From Quillaja saponaria (taxonomy: Eukaryota > Streptophyta > Magnoliopsida > Fabales > Quillajaceae): 64,000 nt of DNA. The notes under the pieces were generated by a model that worked only from the letters and a program-made list of their open reading frames with translations, did no database searches and was not told the DNA's origin. This document shows, piece by piece, positions 48,801 to 61,561 of the stretch. Position 1 is the first letter of the stretch, and each line of letters starts with the position of its first letter. Where the stretch lies: positions 23,030,092 to 23,094,091 of the forward strand of contig CM055611.1 of the NCBI GenBank assembly GCA_029379385.1, given 5' to 3'. A program made the position numbers and the translations under genes.

Positions 48801-50705
48801 TTTCGGCCTTCCTCCAGCCGTCACTGGAGTTCCAATACTTGATTCAAGAAGGGTCTTCGAGGATAAGGAACGAGGAGGTGTACCAGGCAAGCTGAGCTTG
48901 TAATGAAGAGTAAGCCCTTGGCATGTAATGAATAAGCTGTCCGAGTCTGCAAGTAATCTGAGGGGAAGTTCTTCATCACGAGCTGTCCCTAGAGGCCTTC
49001 GCCTCATTTCACTATCACTCTTTGGGGTTTTCCCACCAGAGGGAGTAGGAGAACGAGGGACTTTCTGATAACCAGAGAAAACAGTTTTGCAAGAGAGGAC
49101 CTGCTTAATTTGGGATTAAGTGTAGATTAATCAATTTCTTTTTGGTAGTTGTACATGAGTGACATCAATTTTAAGAGACGTGCTAAAAAGGAATATAATA
49201 CTCGTGAAATGATAAGGAACTGCAAAGAGAACAAAATTTTCAGTTTTTCAGAATTTCTTATTTATTGATTAAATTGCTCTATTTTTGATATAGTTTCTGC
49301 ACCTGTAGTCTAAGCACAAGTCTTTGAAGTTAAAGATAGAGAAAAAAAAATAACAGTCACAAACTTACAGCCTCAGGGTCAACTCGGTGAAAGAGGAGCT
49401 TTCTCCGTGCTCTGCAGCTTGTTCTATATGCAACCACAGTATGGCCAAGGGCAAAGACGACAGAAGAGAGAAACAAGACAGGCATTCCCCATGACTTCTT
49501 CAAATGGAGCTTCTGCCTTGAGGGGGAAGATGAAGCTTGAGCCTCAATTTGAGAATTTACGGTGAAAACACATGCCTTGACTGAAAGAAGAAGAATGGAG
49601 AAAAAGGAGCACAAAGTCACAGTTCCAAGGTATGGACCATGTGATAGAGCAGGACCATCACACATTGAATAAACACCTGAAATCATGAAAGAATGACAAT
49701 CACCACTTGGAAACTGAATGATTAACATGCCAAGAGTTCGAATTAGTTCTTTTCTCCAGTAATAATATTCCTACTTTTACAATTGACTAAATAATGCTTG
49801 CATTTATCATATTATTCACAAAGCTATGAAGTACCCTATGCTCAGAAACTATAAAAACTAAAAAATATAGAAATAAATGGATACACCTTTGAGATTTGCC
49901 ACTAATTGGGAAAAAAATATATCATACTTGATAACCCAAAACAGATAATATTTAAGTCCAAATTTTAACCTTTTTTGGGAAATAGAAATAAAATATAATG
50001 ATCTGATACATTCTCTTGTGCTATGGGCTCGAGATTGGATATATTGATCAAATTTTAATAAAAATAGCAATTACTTTTAGTTATATCCATCTCTTTGGCT
50101 CACTTGAAGTCTAACATAATGTTCAAAACTAATAAAACCAAAATTCCACTTAAAGTTTATTTCAAATGAAAGTCAATTGATCATATGCTGAAGATCATAC
50201 CAAAAAAAGTTTGTTTAAGAAATTTTCCTCTTCTTTCTCAGCAAGAAACATATGGACGATTAGAGAAATAGAAATTAAGCAATTTCTTTATTGCTTGAAT
50301 ACACTTGATTTCCTATCACACCCCCAAATAAACCAAATATTCTGATAAAGTAGCACACTTTGATTCCTTCTAACACCAGCAAAAGGGAGATCATGATGCA
50401 TTTATAAAGTAAACAGAATCTGAAAGAGAGAGAACCATACAGATAACTATAACGGATCTGATAACCGAAACAAGAGGAATATCCGTCAAGGAGCTCTTGA
50501 AAGCATATCGATGCAAATGCTCTTTGAAGCCGTAGCACTTCACACACGTAAAGCTCGAGATCAAAACGCAGGGCACCAATACATCACCCACAGCAACAAG
50601 CACGGGTAACGACGTGACCAACAAAGAGGCCACCATTGCCACCATGAAGAAAATCGTTCGTACACACCTCCGAACCTTCTCGAAACACTGCCCTCCCTTC
50701 GCCAT
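45845..50705 (-). CDS. Membrane-anchored alpha/beta hydrolase with Asp at the nucleophile position
   Basis: Seven exons on the minus strand: 50705-50441, 49676-49369, 49100-48375, 47980-47852, 46918-46715, 46303-46103 and 45967-45845. Total 1,956 nt, 651 residues, no frame break. The N-terminus (MAKGGQCFEKVRRCVRTIFF) is followed by several hydrophobic segments (MVAMVASLLVTSLPVLVAVG; GTVTLCSFFSILLLSV; GMPVLFLSSVVFALGHTVVA), so it is likely membrane-bound. A Ser-rich linker leads to the hydrolase domain: VLVHGFGGGVFSW (oxyanion loop), AAFDRPGWGLTSRP, VVLVGHDDGGLLAL (nucleophile elbow), VLVIAGAEDALVSL (acid) and ISGCGHLPHEECP (His). The elbow reads G-H-D-D-G, so Asp replaces the usual Ser, as in epoxide hydrolases and haloalkane dehalogenases. 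Substrate unknown. The gene resembles Arabidopsis At1g52750, recalled. Confidence 0.9.
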
Positions 50706-53700
50706 AACCAATCAATACGATCCAACAGCCGGCACTCCTTACCGTGTAACACTCTCTCAGACTGATCGGACGGTTGTGATCCTTTAATTTGATTAATTAT
50801 TTGAAGTTCTATGCGGCGTCTGACATCGGACTAGAACCCTAGCCGATGAGAACATTAAGTTCTCCGACGGCGGATTATCGGCCATTTCCCGGAACCGAAG
50901 TTAGCAGAATCTAAATTTCTACAAGTACCAGAACTATCGCTTGGTAACAAACAAGGACGCCATAGCCAGAAATCCTTGCAAAGAAGAGAGAGAGGGGCTT
51001 GAAAATTCAAAGCCTCTGAAATTTTGGAAGTTTTGAATTCTCTGTCTTCCTCTACTGGTTTTCTCTTTCTGGTTTGTCTGGGTTCTGTTTGTTTTTGTTT
51101 TCAAAGTATTACTAATATTTATTTATTAATTTATTATATTATTATTATCAGAATTATTATTTATTTATTTTATTTTGATCAGTAGCTCCTTTGTTTTCAT
51201 CGTTAATATTAATAATCAGACTGTGTTGGCAGATAAGAAATCCATCATCAATTAGAATAGTTTATCTGACATTTCTTGATTCAGCCAGTGCTAACCTGGC
51301 AGCCCTTTTCATAATTTGACTAAATTACCCCTATTAGCGTTATAGAATATCACTTTAGTCTACCTAGGATATTCCAAAATGGAATCCTCTGTTGGGAATC
51401 TAGATTATTATTGTTATTTTTTTAAAATAAAAATATTGGGCCATTTTATATATATTTTTATTAATTATTTTAATATCCTGTCAAAGATAGATTATTTACG
51501 TCTAGATTACAAAATTTAAACACAAAAAATAAATTAATAAAACACCCATCTGCTATAATTAGGCCAATCTTTTGTTTTAAAAGTAATACTTATTTAACTT
51601 GAAGTAAAAGATAACAACAATTGAGAGCGTGCATGAAGAGAAGTTAATGAGATAAAAATTGTGACGTTATTATTAAAATTAGTATACAAGGGACATAGAT
51701 CTTTTAGAGTTTAAAACTCATAACTTACTCAAGCAGCTACCAAAATATATAATAATTAAAGTCAACAATCAACAATCAACAATCTAAACAACCAACAATC
51801 AATACATAAAATAACACAAAAAACTAATTTATAATCAACATCAAGTTAGTCTAATAAAAAAATAATTTACTAAGCTATCTTTAAGAGGTTGTTGAGAGTT
51901 CAAATATTTTTAGACTTGCAATTGATGGTGAATCCACATTCTAACACACCAAAGGGGAGTACACATTATGGGTTATGATCAATCTCTTCGGGTTAAATTA
52001 CTAATTTAAAATAATTGATGTAATGATAAGGGTGTCTTGCATGTAATTTAATTTATTTTATTTAAATGTAGTATGTATTTTTTTGTTTTTTTTAAGCTAT
52101 TCGTGAAAGGCTAGTTTAGTCCAATGATATTCTAATACATAAAAGTTTTAGATTAGAAACAATTGAAATAATATTTTTTTTCTTTTTGGTAAAGAATTAA
52201 AATAAAATTCTTAACTATAACGATGTTAATTAATGAAAAAGTAATCAAATACTTGAAAATTGAAATAAATGAGAATCAAGATAAGTATTATGTATACGGT
52301 TAATATTCTCTAATAAAAAATAAATTAAATTTCACTTTCTTACTCATTCTCTTCTAGAAGGACTATTGTGTATGGAGTATTTTTTTTTTTTTCAGTCCCT
52401 TAATTTAATACTTTCCTTGATATTCTATAATGGACAAATATTTTAAAGTTTTTGATTTGTTGATTTCGTTGTTAGAAGGGTTATGATTGTTGGTTAATTA
52501 ACCTTATTATTGGTGAAACAGGTTAATTAACTTTACACTCTTCACTTTCTCAAAAAGAAAATATAAAAAACTTACATACTTTCTCTCTTCTTTTTTCCTA
52601 ATAATTTTTGTAATATATAAGGATACAGTTCATCCTTTTAATTTACAAGTCCTTAAACCAAAAAAGATAAAAAATAAAAATTACTAGTCCATTCAATTTT
52701 ATTTTCTACATAAAGAGAGTATGATATTCTTTTTAATAAAATTGTCTACCGTAGAGGAAAGGGGAATAAATCCTCGACGCTTGAATCTAAAAAATAAGGA
52801 AGAAAAACAGGTGCTACTGTGCCACCGGCATATTATGCATACCCTAATACACTAACTATGCATTATTTATTTATCTTGTTAAGCTTTTCAGAAATGCATC
52901 TAGTGCTGCATAGAGTGCATAGGATTTTTGGAAAAAGAGGTTAAGTTTCATCCCTTACTAAAAGATAGTGTTAGACAGAAAATTGATGCTTTTACAAAGT
53001 TTCCATGGAAATTTTTCCCTCATCATTGAGTTAGATTCCAATCTAAGTTTATGTACCAAGTACAGCCTTATGTTGACAGGCAGAGTAGTCTTTTTCAAAG
53101 CATGAGAAATTCAGTTCATATATGGAAAACAGAAGAAGATAGGCCATGTGATCCTCTTCTACTTATTCTTTCTTCATGTTTCTGTTGGGAAAAGTCAAAA
53201 GAACTGAATCTTTTTTCTCATGGGGTACATTGAAACAAAATAGTGACTCAATTCATGAAAACTTGTACTCAAAAGACAAGCATTTGAGTCACCTTTTGTC
53301 AATTACATACACTTCCCTTTCTGATGTGAGACAGACAGAAAAAGAAAAATAATTTCAGAGAATCTCTTTTATATCTTTATCTTCTTTATCAATAATATTT
53401 TAATATTGAGATAAGATGGAGGGAAATAATTTTGAAGATTGAGGACTCAAGCAACAAGTTGCATAAAAGAAAAATCAATTTAGTGCAATTTTCTATGTTT
53501 GATTTGATTTGATGTCACTTAATTTGTTTTTCATTATTATAAAACTAATGATGGAGACTTTGATTCTTAATTTGAATTAATCAATTTATTGACCTAAGTG
53601 GCCCTTCTTAATGTCAGTTTCTAAATAATTTGATAAAGAAAATAAAAAATTATGAGACAGCCTAATGGACACCATAGAAGGTTAGTAATGTTTGAACCAC

Positions 53701-54950
53701 TAATCCAAATAATGATAATTTGAAAAAGGAGATGCAATTTTCAAATAATTATTATTAGAGTTTGAAGAGTTAGCTTCAAACTCTTATAAGAGCTAATCAT
53801 CAATTTTTGTTATTTAGATCGACAGAAGTTTCTTGTGGTTACCTAATATTTAGGTATGTCAATAGACTCTTAAGTCAAGATTCGGCTTAATCCAAACACT
53901 TTCTCTTTCTTATTTTTTAATATCAATATTTTTATTTATTTAAGAGTCATCGAAATCAAACCCGAATCAAATATAATGTATTATAATCTGATACATAATA
54001 TAAGTCAAGATCTAATTTAAACATAATGGGTCATACGATCCATCAAATTAATTCACATTTTTTGATAAAAATTTGACATAATATATATGCATATATAGTG
54101 GTCCATAGAGTCTTTCCAGCCAACAACTAAATCTTTTTTCCTAGATCCGAATGGGACCAAGCTGTAATATTAGGATCACATACAAAACATACCTGTAAAT
54201 GTCCCTACTTACCTCTTGGGATTTTTCTGTTTGTACCAAATTATATTTTTTATTAACCCAATGCAAAACTAATAACAGGTCCAACTTTGTATGGTACACA
54301 GTACAATAAGTCAATGCATGATCAATTTTTTTTAATACTAATTCCTCCATCAACGTTGTAAAAGAATCAATGCAAGTAAGTTTTTGTCAAATCTGTCCTA
54401 CACAATAAATCCACATTGTTGAAAAAACAAGATGACAATGTTGGCCAAAAAAAAAAAAAAAAGTGACATACTTGGACGATGACAAAGTTACAACGGCTGT
54501 GGCATGCCATGAGAATAAGACAAAAGATTAATTAGGAGAATTTTATTTAGGTATGAAATAACTCTTTTCAATAAAATCAACATCTTGCACTCTTTTAATA
54601 ATAAAGAAGGCCCAAAAGTCATACCTAATAATACTACAGTGGTAAAAGGCTCTTTGATAAAGCCCAAAGGTTACCAAAAAAAGTTTAAATTGTTCCAATG
54701 AGCCTATAAAAAACTGGTAAGTCTGATCGCCAAATACCGGACTCCACCACTAGTTTAAAAATAAATAAACATAATTTTCTTTGACGTGTAAATCCCACAA
54801 ACCTTATCGAGATCGGATTAAATGACCTAGCAATAATAACTCTGATCTTATGTTAAAATATATCACGATTTTATGAGAGGTCTTTTAACATATAGAGTGC
54901 AAAGCCATCGTCGTCGCATCAGAAATGAGATCCTTGAAAAGAATCATTAA
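50706..54950. other. 4.2-kb intergenic region, AT-rich
   Basis: 50706 to about 51100 is the hydrolase leader and promoter (CT-rich). The rest is AT-rich, with no frame showing coding composition and no recognisable transposon ends. 53051-53233 is an isolated open frame without support. Confidence 0.45.
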
Positions 54951-54960
54951 AAAAAAAATT

Positions 54961-55035
54961 GTTGGACCAAAGAAGTAGTTGGGCCTAAAGCCCTAACAAG
55001 CCCAATAAATTCTCTTATTTATTAGTAAACTACTT
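54961..55035. repeat. 75-bp flanking direct repeat, left copy
   Basis: GTTGGACCAAAGAAGTAGTT.. through CCTAAAGCCCTAACAAGCCC to TTAGTAAACTACTTG. It recurs at 58861-58935 in the same orientation, just outside the duplicated peptide genes. It holds a TGGGCC word next to a GCCCTAA word. Confidence 0.75.
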
Positions 55036-55265
55036 GCCCTTTTATATGTCAGTAGATGGGTGGTTATTAAAGTAGAAAAATTATTTTAAAAAATATATTT
55101 TAATTAAATTAATTTATATTATTTTAATATAAAAAATCATAAAGATCTTTTGATTTTTAAAATATTATAAATATAGAGAAATGAAGTCATTTTTATTTTC
55201 AATTTTATAAAAAAAAAGAAACTGGATGCACCGCCACCACAAAGTCCACAAACATCAATCCATGC

Positions 55266-55425
55266 TTTCTCAATCTCACTTTCGTAGAAACCAGAACCAG
55301 AAATCATGCTCAATCTCACTTTCTTAGAAACCAGAACCAGAAATCATGCTCAATCTCACTTTCTTAGAAACCAGAACCAGAAATCATGCTCAATCTCACT
55401 TTCTTAGAAACCAGAACCAGAAATC
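55266..55425 (+). repeat. 40-bp tandem repeat, four copies, in the peptide gene leader
   Basis: The unit TCAATCTCACTTTCTTAGAA + ACCAGAACCAGAAATCATGC is repeated about four times here and twice in unit 2 (57447-57526). Each unit carries an ATG, so copy number changes the number of upstream start codons. Confidence 0.88.
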
Positions 55426-55500
55426 ATGGCTTTATAAATATTACACAAATTGAGATTGTGCACTTCATCCCAAGTGCCCAACCCAGGCCAACTCCATCAG

Positions 55501-55742
55501 ATGAAGAAGCTATTAAGGTTTCTTTTGCACTTGTGCTGCTTGCTTCTTTTTCTTTGTTTGTCATCAGATGCGGAAAGGTAATTAAGTGATTAATTCTTGT
55601 CACACTAACTGCTTAATAAAATTCTATTTATTATATTAATTAAATATTTAATTTGTTTTCCAGGGGCCGTTTAGAAGATCATCCTCTGAGAAGAGCACGA
55701 TTACCTCCAACGCATAGCGGAGGTCCTTCTACACGTCCATGA
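55501..55742 (+). CDS. Tiny secreted proline-rich peptide precursor, copy 1
   Basis: Two exons, 55501-55577 and 55664-55742, with a GT-AG intron; 51 residues. The start MKKLLRFLLHLCCLLLFLCL is a clear signal peptide, followed by SSDAERGRLEDHP and a basic proline-rich tail, RARLPPTHSGGPSTRP. The frame, splice sites and stop are kept in copy 2, while an overlapping longer frame from the upstream ATGs (MLNLTFLETRTR...) is cut short in copy 2. The size, signal peptide and conserved Pro/Gly/Arg C-terminus suggest a processed signalling peptide of the general CLE/IDA/PIP kind, but the motif matches none I know. The gene was too short to stand out as an open frame. Function unknown. Confidence 0.55.
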
Positions 55743-57598
55743 ACTATTATTTTTTCAGATATATTACATATATTCCAAATTAAGTGTAATCTTTTATTTC
55801 AAAGAATAATTATATCCAAATTGTATTTTTCATTATGCAATAAACCTCGACCCAACCACAAATCTTGTACCTGAGATTGGGAGTTGAGGCAATGTTTGTC
55901 GAACTTTAATTTTTCTAATTGTCAATTGAGCTACAATGATCATTAATAGTATATTTAATGATTGTCTCTATTGGTCAAGAATAAATACTCTCTTATATTT
56001 TGAAGGATATCGTTACAAGTAAAATTTTATAAATTCTTTAAGTTGAGTGCGATTGTCTATAAATTAATGATGGTGAATGATACTAGTAATATATGATATT
56101 CTCTATTTACTTTCTTAATGTTCAATAGCCAGATTTTTCTTACACAAATAAAAATTATTATATGGATAAAGTAATTTTTTATGTCAGAAATCCTTAATAA
56201 TTTTAAAGATTATTTAGCTCATTAATTTCTATTGGGCGTGTTGAATGTTTACTTATCTTTTAAGTATGCCAAAATTTTCAATTGAGACAAATTAACAAAG
56301 ATATAAATTGTTTTTCTTAAAGAACAAGATAAAGGCCTAGCTAGCTTCTAATTTTCTCATTCATTAATAAGAGTATTTTCTTTTTTTTAATTTAACTGTT
56401 TGTTTAAACTCGAAAACTGCAAACCAATATTGTTTTTAATACAATTTTATAAAGAAGAGAATTTGACTTTTCAACTCACTAATTAATAAAGAAATAATAT
56501 TTTTGTTTACAGAATCTTATAAGACGTGGCTCGCATGCGTCATATTGCATTATTGCATTGCATGTTGTATATATATATACTAGTATTTTCACATGCGAGA
56601 GCTCATATTTTTGTTTTTATATAATGAGTTTTCTTTCACCATATATTAAATGTTATTTTCAGTTAGATTTTTAAAAATTATCAATTCAAATTATGTTTTT
56701 ATTTATTTCTCAATTATAATTAATGTACTCCTGTTATGGGGGTAAAACTTGAGATCTCAACCTCAACTTATATATCATAATAAATTCTAATTATCATAAA
56801 TTTTAATTTTTCTTTTTGTTAAAAATTTAAGAAATCTAAACATAACCGATGAACAATTTAAAAATAAGTCAAAGAGACATAAGAAATTACCTTTATATAA
56901 GGAATTTATAAATTTATCGTTGTTCTAAATGATTCTTCATGAAAACTATTCTTCTGAGTTCATAACCATCTTCATCAGATCATTGAAATACATAACAACC
57001 TGTATCTTGTGTTGATTTGATGAAACATAATGAAAATCAATAGATGGATAGAAAAGAGTAAAGAGTTACAGAAAGAGAGAAATAAGTGTATTTGAGTTTG
57101 AGGTAACTGCTTGTAGTTGAGCAGATCTATTTGACTTTAAATAACTTAAATGTCAATAAATTAATTTTATATATAATAGATAAATCATGATATATTGATT
57201 AAAAATAAAAAAAACACCATGAAGGTGTTGTTTCTTTTAATATAGTATAGATAGGTATAAATATATAAAATTGAAGTCATTTTTATTTTCAATTTTATAA
57301 AGAAAAAGAATTGGACTCTTCAACTCACTAATTGCATGGTGGGAATTATGGGGCCCTGTCAAAAGAAAGAGACTAATAAGTATAATATTTTTATAGAAAC
57401 TGGATGCACCGCCACCACAAAGTCCACAAACATCAATCCATGCATTCTCAATCTCACTTTCTTAGAAACCAGAACCAGAAATCATGCTCAATCTCACTTT
57501 CTTAGAAACCAGAACCAGAAATCATGGCTTTATAAATATTACACAAATTGAGATTGTGCACTTCATCCCAAGTGCCCAACCCAGACCAACTCCATCAG
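55743..57598. other. 3' flank of peptide copy 1 and leader of copy 2
   Basis: 55743-56600 is duplicated at 57844-58675. 56600-57260 is unique AT-rich spacer. 57290-57333 repeats a 44-bp motif also at 56442-56485 and 58543-58587. A TTTTATAAA word near 57293 could be a TATA box. Confidence 0.5.
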
Positions 57599-58670
57599 AT
57601 GAAGAAGCTATTAAGGTTTCTTTTACACTTGTGCTGCTTGCTTCTTTTTCTTTTTTTGTCATCAGATGAGGAGGAAAGGTAATTAAGTGATTAATTCTTC
57701 TCACACTAACTGGTTAGTAAAATTCTATTTATTATATTAATTAAATATTTAATTTGTTTTCCAGGGGCCGTTTAGTAGATCATCCTCCGAAAAGACCACG
57801 AGTACCTCCAACGCCTCGTGGAGGTCGTCCTACACGTCCATGAATTATTATTTTCTCAGATATATTACATATATTCCAAATTAAGTGTAATCTTTTATTT
57901 CAAAGAATAATTATATCCAAATTGTATTTTTCATTATGCAATAAACCTCGACCCAACCACAAATCTTGTACCTGAGATTGGGAGTTGAGGCAATGTTTGT
58001 CGAACTTTAATTTTTCTAATTGTCAATTGAGCTACAATGATCATTAATAATATATTTAATGATTGTCTGTATTGGTCAAAAATAAATACTCTCTTATACT
58101 TTGAAAGATATTGTAACAAGTAAAATTTTATAAATTCTTTAAGTTAAGTGTAATTGTCTATAAATCAATGATGGTGAATGATACTAGTAATATATGATAT
58201 TCTCTATTTACTTTCTTAATGTTCAATAGCCAGATTTTCTTACACAAATGAAAATTATTACGTGGTTAAAATAATTTTTTTCTGTCAGAAATTCTTAATA
58301 ATTTTAAAGATTATTTAGCTCATTAATTTCTATTGGGCGTGTTGAATGTTTACTTATCTTTTAAGTATACCAAAATTTTCAATTGAGACAAATTAACAAA
58401 GATATAAATTGTTTTTCTTAAAGAACAAGATAAAGGCCTAGCTAGCTTCTAATTTTCTCATTCATTAATAAGAGTATTTTCTTTTTTTTAATTTAACTGT
58501 TTGTTTAAACTCGAAAACTGAAAACCAATATTGTTTTTAATACAATTTTATAAAGAAGAAGAATTTGACTTTTCAACTCACTAATTAATAAAGAAATAGT
58601 TAAGACTAGACATGGCTCACATGCGTCATATTCCAATATTGCATTGCATGTTACATGCATAATAAGTATA
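57260..58670. repeat. Tandem duplication around the small peptide genes, unit 2
   Basis: Second copy of 55165-56600. The 3' flanks are almost identical over hundreds of bases, so the duplication is fairly recent. The exon 2 codons differ more than the flanks. Confidence 0.88.
57599..57843 (+). CDS. Tiny secreted proline-rich peptide precursor, copy 2
   Basis: Two exons, 57599-57678 and 57765-57843, 52 residues. The signal peptide is MKKLLRFLLHLCCLLLFLFL, then SSDEEERGRLVDHPPK and the tail RPRVPPTPRGGRPTRP. Against copy 1 there is one in-frame codon insertion at the exon 1 end and several amino-acid changes in the tail, but PPT-x2-GG and the TRP end are kept. The upstream-ATG frame stops at the exon 1 end here, so this frame is the conserved one. 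It is probably a functional paralogue of copy 1; receptor and role unknown. Confidence 0.55.
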
Positions 58671-61561
58671 TATATATATAAGACTAGACACAGGTACGTA
58701 TTTATGTACCTGCTAAATGAATTTTTTAAAAAGTTTAAAATTAATTTAAGTCTTTTAGTCATATTTAAAATAAAAGTTATTGTAGAAGTAAAAATGATAT
58801 GGATTATTACTAAAAAAATAAAATATAAATATGTTGTAATTAATATGTGAATGGGCGATATAGTCGGACCAAAGAAGTAGCCAGACCTAAAGCCCTAACA
58901 AGCCCAATATATTGTCTTGTTTGTTAGTAAACGACTTGTCGTTCTGTATTCTTTTTATTCAAGCTCAGCTCAGTAACTACATTTCTTTCTCATTGTGGGG
59001 GCCTGTATGACGTGGTCCGTTTAGCTCGGGACACTTGGTTGAATTGTAGAGACTACACGAATTGGGCTCTGTGTTCTCATTTCTCGAGGTTCAGTGACGT
59101 TAGTCTATCTTCTGTTGATTTCTTTTTTCTTTTTTTTTAAACACGTGGATTACAATTTACCGCTAATTGTGGGGTCCACAGATTCTAATCCAACGAATCC
59201 GTCCACGGCGACAGCATTATTGCCACCGCAATCTACAATCAGTTTCGTCAATTTGTTTTTTGGACGGTAATGGGCTTTGCGGGCACGGATCTCTAATTTC
59301 AGTTCAACTTGTTGCTATGCTTCTCTCTTATTAATTTATTACAAGTAATTAATTATAAATTTTTTTAATAAGTATAAAAAGACACTTAAATCATAATTAA
59401 TTATTATAATAAATTTTAAAAAAATTTATTTAACAAATTTAAACTTGTTAATTAATAATAAATTTTTTTAACAAGTATTCTAAAAATAATTAATAAAATT
59501 TTTTAAAAATTATTAATGTATATATTAAATAATATTTAAATTATTATCATTTATTATAATAGATATTATAAAATTTTATGTTTATTATAATATAAATAAA
59601 TTAGAAAGAACACGCATAAATTGACCAGTATTATCATATTTTAACACTAAAAAACAATTATTAGTGTTGCTTGGTAGTACACAAACATCAAAATTCAAAA
59701 TTCCAAGTCTAGGTGCTGTGATGGGGAATGCTTGTGTTTATATTGTGGTGTGCTTGGCAGTTGGTGCAAACTTAACATGTTGAACATGGAATTAAGAATC
59801 CAATTGTTGACCAAGCAGCTCATTGTAGAATTCCTAGTAGGCTAGTACCTACATTGCCACCCACCATCTCCGTCCTTGTCAAGGAAATCAAATCTCTGTT
59901 TCCAACTTTTTTCGTACTTTGGACAAGTTGTAAAAAGTATCAGTATTATTTAATTTACAAAATTTTATAAATATAAAGATCAATTAGTATTCGATTTCAC
60001 TCTATGTACACTATGATTAATTTATATTTCTGACTTATTTAAAGCAGATTATTCTGAACTTAATGATGAATCAAGCAGCGGATTCCAAGTTTGTTTTATT
60101 ATTACAATGACAAACTATTATTACATTGGATTCAGAGTAAGAATCTTAATTTTTTATTTACTATGTTGTGGCTCGCCTCATTCTCCCATTTATTTTCTTT
60201 TTGTGATTTTATCCAAACCATGGCCTTTATCGAGTTACAAATTTTCACATCTATATTATTTACATTTTAAGTTATTATCTTATTATTATATAAATTTTTT
60301 TAACTAATACTCTTAGAGAATAATATGATGTTATAATATAAATTTTGTTAACAGTATTTATTGAAGGTAACAATGAGTTTAGCAAAATGCAATTAATAAA
60401 TTACGATTTTAAATATTTTAACTTATAATAATAATAACATTTATTATAACATGTCAATTAAAAAAATGTGTGATATACATGAAAGGAGGGTGCCGCTTCT
60501 GTTCGAATATTGGACACATCCAATTAATAAAAATATTATGGTTATACAAAGAAAATATTAAAAGAATGTGAAGTATTTAGGTGCCAAATTAAGGTTGCAA
60601 ATAGTTATGTTGTTTTACAAAAATATGAAATTTGACACTTAAACACTCTGATCCTTTCGATTTTTAGTTTTATTTTTTTATCATAATTGTCCTTATTATG
60701 TATAACAATGTCAATTTTTTTTAATATTTATTTATTTTTAATTTTACAAGACATTGTTTTAGTATTTTATCGGATGACAATAATTTTAATAATATTCAAT
60801 TATTACAATTTAATATAATTTATATTCTAACAACCATCATTTATTACAATTATGTCGTTTGTCTAATAAATTATTTTAATGACACTTATAAAAATGTAAT
60901 AAATATAATTTGTTAAATTAAATTATTTTAAAAATAATAACTTAAAAATTAAAAATTATTCAAATTAGGATCAATTATCTTAATAATCTTACAAAATATT
61001 TTAAAAAATTTGTTTAAAAATTTATAAAACAATTAGCTAGGCATCCTATGGCATCCACGATACTTGTTTTCACGTATGCAAAGTGAAAAATAAAAAAATA
61101 TCTTAAGGGTGTTTCTCGTCATAAAATCGTGTCCAGGGGTATTTTGGGCAAACAGATATGACACTTGTAACAGAGAAAGATCCTAAGGATGCTTTTTTGG
61201 TGGCTTGACTGCTTCCCGTGCACTTTCCTGTCCTTGTCACTCCATTCATAGTCTGACTAATTTGTGAGCAATTCATCTGGGGAAGCTTGTTTCTTGTGAA
61301 CAGATTGAATTTTAGCCAGCTGCTTCAATCCCGTAATAGTCAATAAATTTGTTTCCTTGTATTTTTCTTCCTCAAATTTGGTAGAGGGTTTGGTTGCTTC
61401 CGTGATATAAAAAGATAGGGATTCGTATCCATCCCCGCCCCTCTGGAGAAAAAAAAAAAAATCTCTCCAGCCACCTTATCTCTCTCTTATCCGTGTCTCT
61501 CTTTATGTTCTGCTCTTGAAGGAACCAGGCTTTTGGTTTCTTGAAAGAACCTAAGAGAGAC
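57844..61561. other. 3.7-kb intergenic region before the translocase
   Basis: 57844-58675 is duplicated 3' flank. 58861-58935 is a direct repeat of 54961-55035. 58940-59330 is less AT-rich and holds an ACACGTGG word (about 59140). 59330-61060 is almost pure A/T with no coding frame. 61200-61561 is the likely promoter and leader of the translocase, with CT-rich sequence at 61465-61510. Confidence 0.45.
58861..58935. repeat. 75-bp flanking direct repeat, right copy
   Basis: GTCGGACCAAAGAAGTAGCC.. CCTAAAGCCCTAACAAGCCC .. TTAGTAAACGACTTG; partner of 54961-55035, about 85-90 percent identical by eye. Confidence 0.75.

Larger units (their letters stand above)
55165..56600. repeat. Tandem duplication around the small peptide genes, unit 1
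   Basis: From AATGAAGTCATTTTTATTTT to the GCATTGCATGTT region, the same sequence recurs at about 57260-58670, including the gene, intron and about 800 bp of 3' flank. The offset between start codons is 2,098 bp. Unit 1 lacks about 85 bp of leader present in unit 2 (57304-57397). Confidence 0.88.

Noticed and set aside
48437..48895. 152-codon frame antisense to the hydrolase
   Set aside because: It mirrors exon 3 of the hydrolase, whose frame has clear family motifs.
53051..53233. 60-codon open frame in the 50-55 kb gap
   Set aside because: No motif, no splice partner, no duplicate; it fits chance.
55266..55425. CRISPR-like array
   Set aside because: The 40-bp units are directly adjacent without spacers and the DNA is plant nuclear.
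55386..55589. MLNLTFLETRTR frame as the main protein of the peptide locus
   Set aside because: It depends on the leader repeats, lacks a signal peptide at its start, and is cut short by a stop in copy 2, whereas the MKKLL frame is kept in both.
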